NCBI GenBank assembly: GCA_900660155.1
Contig: CABFPE010000157.1
Coordinates: forward strand, 1,045,427-1,109,426
Length of the DNA stretch: 64,000 bases
Direction: 5' to 3'
DNA from: Hofstenia miamia
Lineage: Eukaryota; Xenacoelomorpha; Acoela; Hofsteniidae
Position numbers and translations under genes: made by a program
Shown here: piece after piece, positions 1-12,900 of the stretch
Layout: each line of letters starts with the position of its first letter
Numbering within the stretch: the first letter of the stretch is position 1
The notes under the pieces: generated by a model
Seen by the model: the letters and a program-made list of their open reading frames with translations, nothing else
What the model was told of the DNA's origin: nothing
The model's database searches: none

Positions 1-1657
1 ATATCCGCACATTACTTGAATAACATTTGTAGTAATAGGATTTGTACAATTTTTTTACTAGAGATGTTATCCGGTACTTATCTTTTTATCAGGTGCTATG
101 AATATCAATTTTCAAAAATTTTAAAACTTTTTCTTCGCTGTTATAAGGATTTAATAGTTAGTTGGTAATTTATGTACTTAATAACATATTACTTGAGTGG
201 TCCCTATATATATATATATATATATATACATTATTGAGAAATTCTCTGAAGCTGCTAGTTTCTTGTCATTTTTCAATCTTTTTCTGTATTGTATTGATAG
301 TTATAATTTCAAATTTTTTCTAAGTATATTTTTGTGGCTCTTCAATATTTTTCAAATATTTGCTGATTTTATCCAAACGACTGTTATTCTTATAATTTGA
401 GCATGAGTTGAACATTCTGTTTACTATAATCGAAACAATATTTATTTTATGACACTCATCACAATGTGAAACAAATGGAATATATAAACCTGTATATGTT
501 GTATTTTGCTACTACTTGGTGGAATTAGGATTAGTTACTATAAGATTAAGAAAATCTATGATATTGTCTTTTTCATGCTCTATTTTATTGAGTCATTTCA
601 GAAAGAACTACGAGCTTAAGCAAGGATTCATCTCAACAGAGGTTATTAAAGTTGTGGATGACACTATCAAAGCAAAATATTTGAACATAAATTTGTAGGT
701 ACTTATATATATATTAAATGCTATAAATGGTAAACTTGCAGTGTAGCGACATTTACATTAAAAGAAATTTCCAAGATCCACAGCAAATGACCATATTTAC
801 TTTCAGAATTTTTCTGATACATCGTTTCAGCATACATTATAAATTCCATAGGCCAATATATATACATGTCAAAAGGGAAATCTTAAAATATTGGGAGTAC
901 ATTATTATAAGAAAGTAAAATAATTAAAATGGATTTACATTTACTAGAGTTAAATTAGCGTTGTCAAAAAAAATGAGAGCATCGTGTAAGTTATTCTAAT
1001 TGATTAGAGAATAAAATTATATTAGTTAAGTGTTGTCGGTGATTACTTTTAATTCACTTCTTGTCCTTTTGTAAAAAGACTTTCTTTTTCAAAGTTAATC
1101 TACTATCCTTTCATGCTCCTGATTTGATTTATTATGAAGGAAATTTGCCTCGAACAGTTCTTCAAAGCTGGATTTGCCATTTTCAATATTCGTACAAGAT
1201 TTACACAACATAAATTACATAGTTAGCGTTGTCAGAAAGCTGAAACTTTTAAGATTCTTAAATATCCCAATAACGCATCGTAGGAATAGAAATGACGAGT
1301 GTGCTGAAACTTTCAGTTAATTCTCGAATACATTCTGCTCAAAGCACTATAAATATATTCAATTCTCTATCTTACTATATTAATAAGGTTAGTTCTTCAA
1401 TACTATATTGCATTCTAACCGGAAGCCATAATGGAATATGATAACGGTTAGATCGACTCTGCCTTTTTAATGTGTTTTCAAAACTGTATTTTAGCAATAT
1501 ATATGGTTGCTAATGAGCATAAGCACAGGCTGGCCATTTGAATACGAAGATTTTAATTTGACGCTTTGTTATCACAAGTGTATTCTAGAATAAAGTCAAT
1601 AAAGATATGTTATTTTGAGCTCATTTATGTTAAACATGTGATCATGAAATTGTATCC

Positions 1658-1697
<40 letters not shown>

Positions 1698-3435
1698 GGA
1701 TATTGTGATTATATACGTGCATTTTTAAAAAACTGACATTTATGAAATATGCTCTCTACGTACTGCCAATTTACAGGGTCTGTACTGGTAAGAAGGTATT
1801 TTTAAAATATTATGCAAACAACACTTTTAAATAGACTTTTATTTCACCTGAAATTATATTGTCCCAACGCAACTATCTTAGATAACAAAATATCGTTGGC
1901 AATTGTCTGCATTTTAGCAATTGGCTATGGTAGTATTGCGGGTCAATGATTTCAATTCCAATAACCAAGCTAAGCACAGAGGTTATGTTCAAAAAGTGAC
2001 ATGCATATATTTTGGTGTTTCTAGTTCAGAATAATTTATTTTGTTTTTAAGACTTGAAGTGCAAAGCATTTCAAAGAACTTTCAATTCTCCTGCATAAAC
2101 TTACTTCTAATGCGAAATTGTATCGATGTTCTGTTCTTCCAGTGAAATCTTTGATATAATTTATCGATTAAATCAATTTTGAATATTAATGACTGATTTC
2201 AAATTTACATTATTTCGATTTTTTTTGAAAATTTAGTAGTACTTCATGAATTCAGATTGAGTTTTTCTCAACACTATTAGATGCTATCATGCAACGAAAT
2301 GCATTTTATGATTTGGGATGGAAAATAGTAATTTTGAATTTCAATAATTTTGACAAAGAAGTTTTTTCTATTTTTTCATTGAATATGAGCAAATAGAAAT
2401 ATTTTAAAAAAGCTTTGTATTTGCTTTGCATTTTTGAGAAAATATAGCAAGTGTAGTAAGTATTGTTATGTTTTTTAAATACGCTTTGATATTACTGAAT
2501 TTAATTCCCTATATTTTGACACTTTTATCAAACTATTTGAGTGCAACCATGTAAAAAATAATGGAATAATATTTTTCATCAAAATGAAGAAATACTTCTG
2601 TGCTATGTTTTTTTTTAATATATTTTGAAAAGCCTAGTGCATATCAATGTTCTTCAACTTTGAATTAACAATGCTTGGCCTAGTTTCTATAATCTACAAA
2701 GGACGTCTTGTACTTAGGAGTCCATGAATATACACTGATGGCATTGCCTATGCACTTAATTGTTCTTAAATTTTTTAAAGTAATAAGAAAATATTCTTGA
2801 ATGATATATGCATAATTCTATTCGGGACTTAAAAAATATTTTTCAATTTTTAGGTAGAAGTCATGTAATGCGATTCCAAGATACATAGATAAAAAGTTAC
2901 TTTTTTAATGTTAAGAAGTTGTACAAATTTTAAAAAATTGACTGGCAAGGAATTTCTTATGAAACATAAAATGAAATGTTAGTGGTACTTCTCAATTCAA
3001 AAATTTGCAGTTAATGTATCGGTAGTTGATACTACAAACTGATTAATTTAGTTTCAAACCAATTTCAAACATATATATTGTATTATACAACAGTTTTGAA
3101 TATTTGGTTTGCTTTGGTAAATATAAGTATAATATCATTCCAAAATGAAATACAAAATTTGTTAATGTCAAATTATACATGTGATTTGAGCTATTTATCG
3201 TATACAATTCGACAGGTGGCGTTACTACACATGCTTTCAGTTAGCAATTTATAATTCTTTGCATTGTTTGGCTTGTAATTATTTGACAAAACATTAAACG
3301 CTTGAAGAAACAAATATCTGGAAACCGGACGCTTTAGCATTCAGTCTTATCTCCACCAATCATATGCCACCACTAGAGTGAAATAAAAAACATTTATAGA
3401 GGATAGATTGAAGTGTTTTCAGTCTATGCGTTCGC
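1..3435. other. Upstream region without supported genes
   Basis: This is AT-rich DNA with only short, probably random open frames and (TA)n runs at 205-229 and 1661-1694. The channel promoter and any 5' untranslated exon should lie here, but I see no distinctive core promoter. Confidence 0.5.
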
Positions 3436-3666
3436 ATGGATTTTGAACAAAGCAAACCCAATTTTCAAAACTGGACATTTGCTAAATCTGATACTAAGCA
3501 ACCTGCTATAAGTGATTTTCAGAAATTCAACGCTGGCCCACGACAGGTGCGCGTGAAATTCACCTTTATCACAGTTGGGGATATCGACACTAAATCTCAA
3601 CGTTTCATAGCAGAAGTTCTTATTCAAGCTAAATGGACAGAACCAGCTCTACGTGGCATACATGAG
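3436..3666 (+). CDS. Channel exon 1: start of ligand-binding domain
   Basis: This exon holds 77 codons and ends in phase 0 at a GAG|GTCAGA donor. It encodes a hydrophilic N terminus and then the first beta strands, including VRVKFTFITVGDIDT and VLIQAKWTEPAL, the typical opening of the pentameric-channel ligand-binding domain. The ATG at 3436 is the first methionine that keeps this frame. An acceptor-like TTTTCAG ends at 3422, so a short upstream exon is possible and the true start is not fixed. Confidence 0.85.
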
Positions 3667-6600
3667 GTCAGACACGTTTTGATAATATTTCTTAAATTAC
3701 TATAACAATGTTTGTTGTTATTTCAAGGGCGTCCTAAATATTTACTGATTTTGTATGTTCATTATAAGTTTTGTAGAATATATTCAAAAGAGTACAACCT
3801 TTAATAATGGTATAAGAATGCAAGTAGGTATCCACTTAAATAAACGTTTAAAAATTTTTGATAATGCCAATTTTGCACGAATTGTCTAAAACATGATTTT
3901 ATCTATTAGTAGGTGTCACATAACAAGGTTACTTAAATGAGGCATGTTAATTTACATGTAGTTAATTATGCGCGCGTGTGTGTGCATGTGCAGTAGTGGT
4001 TGCCTTCCATATACAATAGAATTTAACAATATGATAAATTGGTTCAAATGCAATGACCAATTAGTATAAACTGAAGTTTCAATGGTAGAAACTAGACGAA
4101 ATCATATGGGAAATTTATATAATATAATGCATACGGTAGGACTGCTAGGCAGTCAAAAACCAAAGATGTTATTAGAAATTTGATGGTAACCAGTAAAATC
4201 CAGTGAACTAAGAACACTGTTCTGGATCATATACATGTAAATATACAAAACGACATTTGGGAACAAGAATTAAGGAGCATATTAACGGACATCTAAGATC
4301 AGAAATATTTATGCATTAACTATCCATCTAAAGAAAGTAATTTTTGCATGCAACTGAGATCACAACATCCTAAAATAGGCGAAGCTTTAATCAAGCAAAT
4401 AAAGAACATTCATTACTAACTAAGCAACAAAGCATGATAACACTAAATTTATTTTAAGCGGCATGCAGTAATTATATATAGAAGTGGTCAATTGTAAATA
4501 TTACTTCTCCGCATGTTTGTTATTGATAATGATTTTGAGAATCGAAACCGGTCTATATTTTTCATAAAGTCTAAAAATGAATATATTTAGGTATTGTTTA
4601 ATAAACTTGGGTGTTGCTTCTCACATGGGAGCCTCGGTGTGTTTAAAACTAACACCGATGACACTTGTAAAATTTAAGTGTGTGATAAGCGCATTGTGAA
4701 ATGCTCATATGTAGATTTAACGAATTAATACAATTGAGGTTCACACATTTTCTAAAATAGGTCAATTGTAAAACCTAGTATAATTCTGTTATGTTCATAC
4801 TTACTGTAATTGCATTTACAACTTCCCTAGACTGTCAGTGCATTAATTGGGAACACTAGAAAACATTGAAATTTTAAATAAGAAATGAATTTTCGCATAA
4901 ACTCTTCAATTAAATTTTTGAGTGCAACAAAAGTCAATTATCTTCACTCAGTCTGAGCTATTTTTTCAATCACTTTAAAACCAAAACATTGTTTAAAACA
5001 AAGTTATTCTTAATTTAGGAATTTAGCCATTTTTATGCATTGGTAATGGACAATCGAATATGAAATGGAAAATAAGGCACATCCAGGAGTGACACACCTT
5101 TTTCCAATTATTCGATGAATAATATGTGAAAAACTTCATTCTAAAAACACCTTTCAGTAACGTTTTACGTTCTAAGAAACAAAATGCTATAAAAATTAGA
5201 AAGATTGTGTTTCAAAACTTTGGTATTATCATTTTTTTGAAATATGTTAAGTTTAGCGTAGACTGTTTTCCCCGTTCATCTTATTTTACACATAATATAG
5301 ATTATACAATTTTGAATTACTAAGTTTATAATTTATCTTAAAAAGACATTGTTACAGTTTTGTCTATTATTTGGTGTGTAATACTATAAATAAATATGAA
5401 TTTTTAGTAAAAATTCGTATTCATTGCCAAGAGGTATATTTTAAAAATATACTTCACAGCATTCACACCGACTAAAGTGTGCTAAGAAAAGTTTGTTTAG
5501 TTGTGTGGAACGAAGCGTGTGCAACCTGTTACGGTAACGCTTTCCATTTTAGTGTGTATTTATGGCTTTCAGGTATTGGGTTAAAACCTCTTTGTATGAT
5601 TATATTCTGTAACATGTGGTTTTTAGACATTTCTTTTCAATATTTGAGCAGGTTTTCAATATATTCTATCCTCTTTCTAATTGTTGAACATTTATTTGTA
5701 AATAACAGACCAGTTCTTAATATGGACCGCAACCGAATGTTAAAATATATTTCAAGTATATAAAATATATTTCTAATCATTTCCATGAATTTTTAAATCG
5801 AGATTTTTATTATAGCAAAATATTTCATTTAGTACGTTCTCTTGCTTTGTATAGCCAGAGAGCAAGTCATTTTCTAAGAAAATTATTCATGATTGAGAAA
5901 ACTATGGGTGTTTCTTGTTATTAACATCTTCGAATTCTCCATAGAAACTTATGAGACAGAATGATATTATGACATGAGGATAGAAATAGCTGAGAAATTT
6001 TCTTGTTGTATAGAAACATCACTCACATGGAAGGATTTTAATCATATTAAGTTACTAGTAGTGGATATTTTTGACCGGAGTTATACTACTGTTACTTTTA
6101 ATAGAACATCGTATACAAAATTTCATAGTATGCATATTTTACAAAAAATGTTAGTAATAGTTATATTATGTTACTTACGTATTATAATACTAGTTTTGTA
6201 ATTCTAAGAGCTGTTAAATTAGCGTCGCGAAGAGATAGACGATTAATTATCTACTTCCCAACCAACCTTCTTCCTTCAATAGAAAATGAGGGACACAGCG
6301 ATTATCAATTACTGAAAATGGTGTTTTGTATTCATTAAACCGTGCAGCTTTTAGTAGACTCAACTGTTTAATGCCATGCTGGAATTTGTACTAAAAGCGC
6401 AATAATCTTGAGTACAAATCTGCTATTAAATAATATATTTTCAATTCACCATATATCTCAATCAACTCCAAGTGATTGCTAATACCAAATATTATTTTAG
6501 TAATTTTTGTTTTAAAATATAAAGCAATAAATAAATTCCTGTCACATTAAAATGAGTTTGCTAGAGTCTTGTTATTGGTAGTAGTGATGTGCAGGTAGAG

Positions 6601-9600
6601 GTTTTTTAATGCCACATCCACCCAACAAAAAATAATTTACCTCCTGTACCCAACCGTATCCGAAACTTTTACTCGTACCCACCCGTACCCGAGAATAAAA
6701 GTATTTTTGCTGTTAATAAATAGTTTAACCAATTTCAGCAACATTGCGAAAATATCATTGCATATTTATTTTTCATAAATGTATTTGTAATTGTTTTTGA
6801 GAAAATCATATTTAAAATAAACACAATGAGGAATTAGAGATGAACATGGTCCGGGCTTGGGTTGAGTTATTGGAAAAATGGGCTGAAATTTCAAATATAA
6901 CTTAGTATGGCTCAGCAGTGCACTCAAATCAACCCAAATGCCATATAAATTATAAACAATGTGCTGAATAGCAATATTCACATTCCAAAATTTTACATCT
7001 TAGTCTAGATTGAAGAGCGTAACCGTACCCGATAATAATTATGTGCACGCGCCCTTACCCGTGGGTATGAGCAGGTAAAACCGGTTATCCGCGGGCAGTA
7101 CCCGTACCCACACATCACTACTTAGTACCCTTCATTGAACTTAGCTTCATTTATAATGCTGCTGATTCCAAAGATTATTGCAAATATATTTACAGAATTG
7201 TGTTAAATCTTGAAGACCTCCGTCTACGAGACATCGATTTTGTTTTGATGTTTTTCTATCTTTAACTTAATAGTGTGGCTATGGACATTTTTAAGCAAAA
7301 ATTTCTAAAACTAGAATATTGCAGCCATGCATTTAAAGATTTGTATATAGGAGGTATTTGGGAATGCACTGTTAAAATTAGCCCATCTTTAAAAGAAGTA
7401 TTTCCACTGCAGTTGATTATTGGAATTAACCTTATGGCATTTCTTGCATTACTCACTGAAACATGACACTGTTGCTATGACAACAAGTTTTTGTCTATAT
7501 TCAGAGAATGAAACAGTACATTTTGTCGAATGAATTTTTAATTGAGGTTCAGACTGATAAAAAATGCAGCTAGTAAGTAATTATTCTGTCAAAAACAACA
7601 ATCATCAAACATAAGCTAATGAGTTTCTGGTATTAAAGTGTGCAAATAAAATTAATATTTTTTAATTTATAAAATGTTACGATAAAATTACGTCATCACC
7701 TTTAACAGCACATCAAATTATTGTTAATATCGAATGCCGAAAACCAAGTTGAATATCTCACATATGGGAAAACTTAGAAAATACAAAATGGCGTCATCTA
7801 AGAAAAAATTGTTAGCTAAAAACAGATCGAGATTCTAAATGAAAACAAAGATTTTTACAATTCACTTCTAGAAATAGTAATAGGCCTAGTATATTAGCCC
7901 ATATCATACCTTCTCAAAGCAGGGGCTGAAAAAAGGCGGGAGCCGAGGGGGCCCGGACCCCCTCTAAAATATAAATACTTCGCTAAAGTGGTGCAAAAAA
8001 TTACAAACCAAATTATTTTATACCCAATAGGGTGCATCAAATTTGTGTATTCAAATTCAATAATATGGGCGGACATCACCAACATGCACCTTCTCCAAAA
8101 TTACAAGAAGCACTTCTTTGACTTCTCAAAACCCAGCACAATTTTTCGTAATTTTAAAATTTCACAGATTTTAGCAAGATTTTTTCATTTTGGGATGCTT
8201 GATTTTCTTGAATTTCATCAAAATATTCAACAAAATTTGACGAGTAGGCACACATTCATAATTTTGCGTGAACATTTTGTTATTTTCTTTATCCTATATC
8301 AATCAAAATTGACCAAAAATTTCGCATTTGTAGTGCAAAATGAAATCATATAATTTTAAAAATATGTATTCAGTTTAGTGCATATTTTTAAGAAAAATAT
8401 TATACAAAAATACCGTTGTTTCTAAAAATAATCAAATTTTGTTGAAAAAATAATACAAATTCTCGCAATTGCCTAATATCCATATTACTACTTTGGGCTA
8501 AAAACAATGAAATAATTAAAATTTATAAAAAATTCTTTTGGTTCTTGAGAAGTTGCACAAATTGTATATTTGCATTTTTGGAGTTAGTACAATGATGGTG
8601 AGGTTCATGCCAAAATTTGAAATTAAAAATTCAATACTTTTTAACAAGCCGTAGTACCGAATTATGCACTTAGCATTTTGTCTTGCATTGAGCGCCCTCT
8701 AAAAAATATTTCTGTAGCCGCCACTGCGTCAGAGAAAACTGACACTAATACTTGATAATTAATTTGAACAATGCAAGCAATAAACGTATGTTTAATATTT
8801 GATATTATTACAATTATATTCCCAAAACATTTCACTTATGATAACTACAATCAACATATTGTGGTCAATGAAAAATCCTTGTATTGCAAATGTATATGAT
8901 AGATCAAACAGTTTTTATTTCAATTATTTCTTCAGATTAATTATTTAAGATTTTAAATCAGGGTGATAATAATAATGTTGAATAAATTAAAAACTAATTG
9001 GGTTATTCCGAAATTGTTCCTTACCCTTCAAATTAACGCGAATAATAGTTAGATTAAAAACAATGGGGTCTCCGGCGACCCCACTCTTGTCATTCTGGTT
9101 TTATATGTTATTTCCAATTTCCTACGATCTTAAGGTCCCAAAAAGATTACCAGAAAGGGCAGTGCGCTTAAACCTTCCCAGAGAGTTGCCTCCTCACGGT
9201 GGTTTTCTGGATAATCCAGCCAGTCAAGCTGAAAGGCGAAAGCTGAACCAGAAGGGTGGTGCTTAGCTAACACTCGACGGGTGCGTCCCTGGACGAAGTC
9301 CTGCACCAAGGTAGAAGAAGGTGCCACCATGTGTACTTTGTATATGTGAGGGAGGTAACGGTCTGTTTAGTTTTTCGGGTAGACAGACATCGACACAGTG
9401 GTAAAACTGTCAGCAAGACTGCTACTGGTGCCAGTTTTTATGAGTGCGTTTCATGGGGCAGTCATACAGGGATGAGTCTCTGTCTCTGACCTATAAGATA
9501 GGCCTAGGCCAGCATTTGATGTGTTGTCATGTGAGGCAGCTTTCTATGTGACAGGTAGTTATGATCAGACATATTTCAATTTCGCCACGGAGTTTCATAC

Positions 9601-9871
9601 CACTAGATGCTTGCATTTAGTGTTGCATACTCCAATATAGTTCCCGGATCGTTGATAGCACCCACCAGACGCTCTCTGCTTGGCACTCTGCGTGCCAGGG
9701 GTTTCTCACTATCGAATCGGCCTTTGTGGTATACTTCCTGGGGTTAAGGTCCTGACTTGGATCGTGGATTCACCCACTCATCAGTGTGTCGATTGCTTGA
9801 GTAACCTCGACCAGAAAAATACTCAGTTATCTGCAAGACAACTCTACAGTAGATGCCTGTCCTATATATAC

Positions 9872-9916
<45 letters not shown>

Positions 9917-12900
9917 GTATATAAATATAAGTGCCTTAAAAACTGTATTTATACCAACGGTCTTTAAAATGTTTCATAGTTGTTGAAAAAAGTCTTAGTA
10001 AGTCTTTAATATTTAACGTTATTTGAAATATAGCATGTGTTTATTCGTCACCATTAATGAGAAAATAGCAGGTGGCACTAATAATAGATAATTTTTTTGA
10101 TAGCATTCAAAGTTAACAAGTAAATCTATAAAGTGCATCGAGCGTATGGTGAACTACTTGAACAATCTTCAAAGTTCGTGTACGAATGAGCATATGATGA
10201 CATCAAGTGATTAAAAAGGAAAAATCCAAGAAATTTTTTAGACAAGTGATGTGTACCCTAACGTTTTAATCAGGGTAGGAAAAAACGTTTTTAATTAATA
10301 AAAAACTTTTTAAGCGCTTTTTTCTATTAAAATTAGGGTTTTAAAACACCTGAGCAATTAATAAGAAAAAAACGACTTTACATGAAAAGCTTTATTTTTT
10401 CTTCATGACTGTTTGGAGAAAGGTCCATTTTTGGAGTTTTTCATGTTAAAGATAGTTGCGCAATTCCGCCTGAGTGAGTGAGTCTCATCATCCTGAGAAA
10501 CTCCTTTCTTTGGAAGCAGAGCTTCCTATAAACTGCGGCGGCGATGTAATTCACCGCTCGCTTGATATGTTTAATTTACATTACATTACAAAATACAATT
10601 ACAACTACAGCAACATTCAACGTTGTCATAATAAAAAATACTTTTAAAAAATATCAATAAAACCAGGTGTTTTAAAACATGTCTTAAAATGTGTTTTAAA
10701 ACAGGGGTTTTTTTTTAATTTGCCAACCCAGATTTTAATAGTAACTTTTAGTTTCTATGGTTTACAAAATTTTGCATTTATTTTGTTAATAAGTTTCTCG
10801 GAAATCTTATTACATACTTTATTTATTTGGTAGTTGGAATTCAAAATATTTTCTACAAGTTTTTTCAATGCCGTTGCCGTTTCATGAACTGAAATTATTG
10901 CAATTTGTGTCAAACTCTATTGCTATAGTGCTCGCTATCTAAATCATCCGTGATAATCATTCCAACTCTAGGTGAAGTTTAAGATATTTTAATAAGTTTA
11001 TAAAAGAAGTTTTTATTTTTAGTTAACAGATTGTGTGTAAGTACAATTTAATTTTAAAAATTATAGTTTTTTCACATGCACATCTTACGAGTTTTAATTT
11101 AACTTTAACCCTATAGCACTCAATATTTTATAGGTTAGGTTGAAATTTGTAATCTATTTTCAAAAAACTCAACAGCCAACCAAACTTCAATTTTTCCAAA
11201 ACATATTTTGAAAAAACGTCTTTTTTACTGATGATTTAGGTTGTTTATCGGATATGCTGTAAACAGTGTTGTGCTTTATTTTGTGCCGTGTCGTTCCGAG
11301 CTGTGCCGTGCCGTGCTCGTGCCCTTTATTACAGAAAATTTCGTGCTCTTACCCATATTAAAATTCATATGGAATATATTTGTTATTTTGATTTTCTAAA
11401 TCTATTGTTTACATATTAAATTCATCAAAAGGTTTGTTTCTTGAACAATTTAAGCTGTTAAAACAATTTGCTGTCAATGACATTTCATTCATACAGGTTT
11501 AATCTAAGATGCCTTTTACATTCAACTAAATAAAATTGCTGAAAAATAATTCAAATCGCGTTTCACTACAGATGATTAAAAATCACATATTGATTTCCAA
11601 CGTTCGTGCTATGCGGGGGTGAAAATAGATTTTATAATTTCGCGCCGTGTCGTGCTTATGCTGAAAATGAAGGCACGGTTCCAGCACTGGCTGTAAAACA
11701 ATGGCGCAAAATCATAATTCCCTAATTTCTTTCATTTTTAATAGTTTGGGGTGGTTTGTGCCTAAATGGGGTTCATTTCACATAATATAATAAATATTCA
11801 TATATTTTATTCAACGTTTTAAACCCAATTTGACTTTTGAATGCGGTCGAGTTCTTCAACAATGTGGTACAAAATCTCGCACTGTAAAAAAGTCAAAAAC
11901 AAGCATGATTTCCATCTCAAAATAGAAACATTGTATTGACAAACGAACTCTCTTAATAGGTAGTTGCATTTATCAAGCCTGAGTCGCTTGAAATCCGAAA
12001 CGCTTCAACCGATTCGTAAATATTGATTTGAATTCATAAATTCCACTTTATCAGAATTACAAAATTATATGACTAAACGATATGGAATATATAAATTCAG
12101 TTGTTTTAAGTAATAATTAGAAATATTAGTAGGAAAAGCAATACAATTATATTGTATTTATAATTAATTGAATAGCTCAATTCCCCCACCCAACCAGAAG
12201 CCAGCGACATGCTACTTGAATGCGGCAGAAGCCCAACAGTTTTGTAAATATTAGCTGAATTCTCTTCTATGGGAGAGTATGTGAGATTCATCAAGGACAT
12301 AGTGGAAAGATGTCTCCAAAAATGATAAACAAGTGGCAACAAGTTTATCTGCAGGAATGGTTTTCACAAGACATTTATAAAATTTATTCAATTTTTTTGC
12401 AAAAAAATGAAGCCTTGCTTAAAAAATTCAAGAAGTAATATTAACAATTAAGGTCTATCCATCGTAATTATTTGATGTGAAAGTGTGCATGTCGACTTCC
12501 ATATGAACTGTTTATGATTATCAGAAACATTAACCCAATATATAACTTTGCATCTACAAATACTTGGTGTTAGACAAGAAGTTTAATTCATTGTTACTCA
12601 TTTTTCTTAAGCTTTTGGGCTCACAAACCTTTTTCTTCTTCTGTGCCATAGTTTGTAATTATTACATTCATACACATTATTCTTACCAAATGAAGACAGT
12701 CTCATAATACCTCAACTTGAGTTGTTAACTCACATTTTGTTATGCTGTATAATAATTACTATTAGAAATGATCAAGTTATTTTGAACTGAAAGGTAAAAC
12801 AGGGAAATTGTTTAGATGGATATATTTTCAAAGGTGCGTATACATTTATTCTTAGCACGTCAAGCTGAATGTTTATTCACGAATTCAATCATTGACTATG

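Noticed and set aside
5479-5763. 94-codon + frame (Cys/Phe-rich start)
   Set aside because: It starts at TTG, has no domain, and its composition is as expected by chance. I could not find splice partners.
9680-9967. 95-codon + frame ending in a YIYIYIY run
   Set aside because: The tail is a translated TA microsatellite and the front has no recognisable domain.
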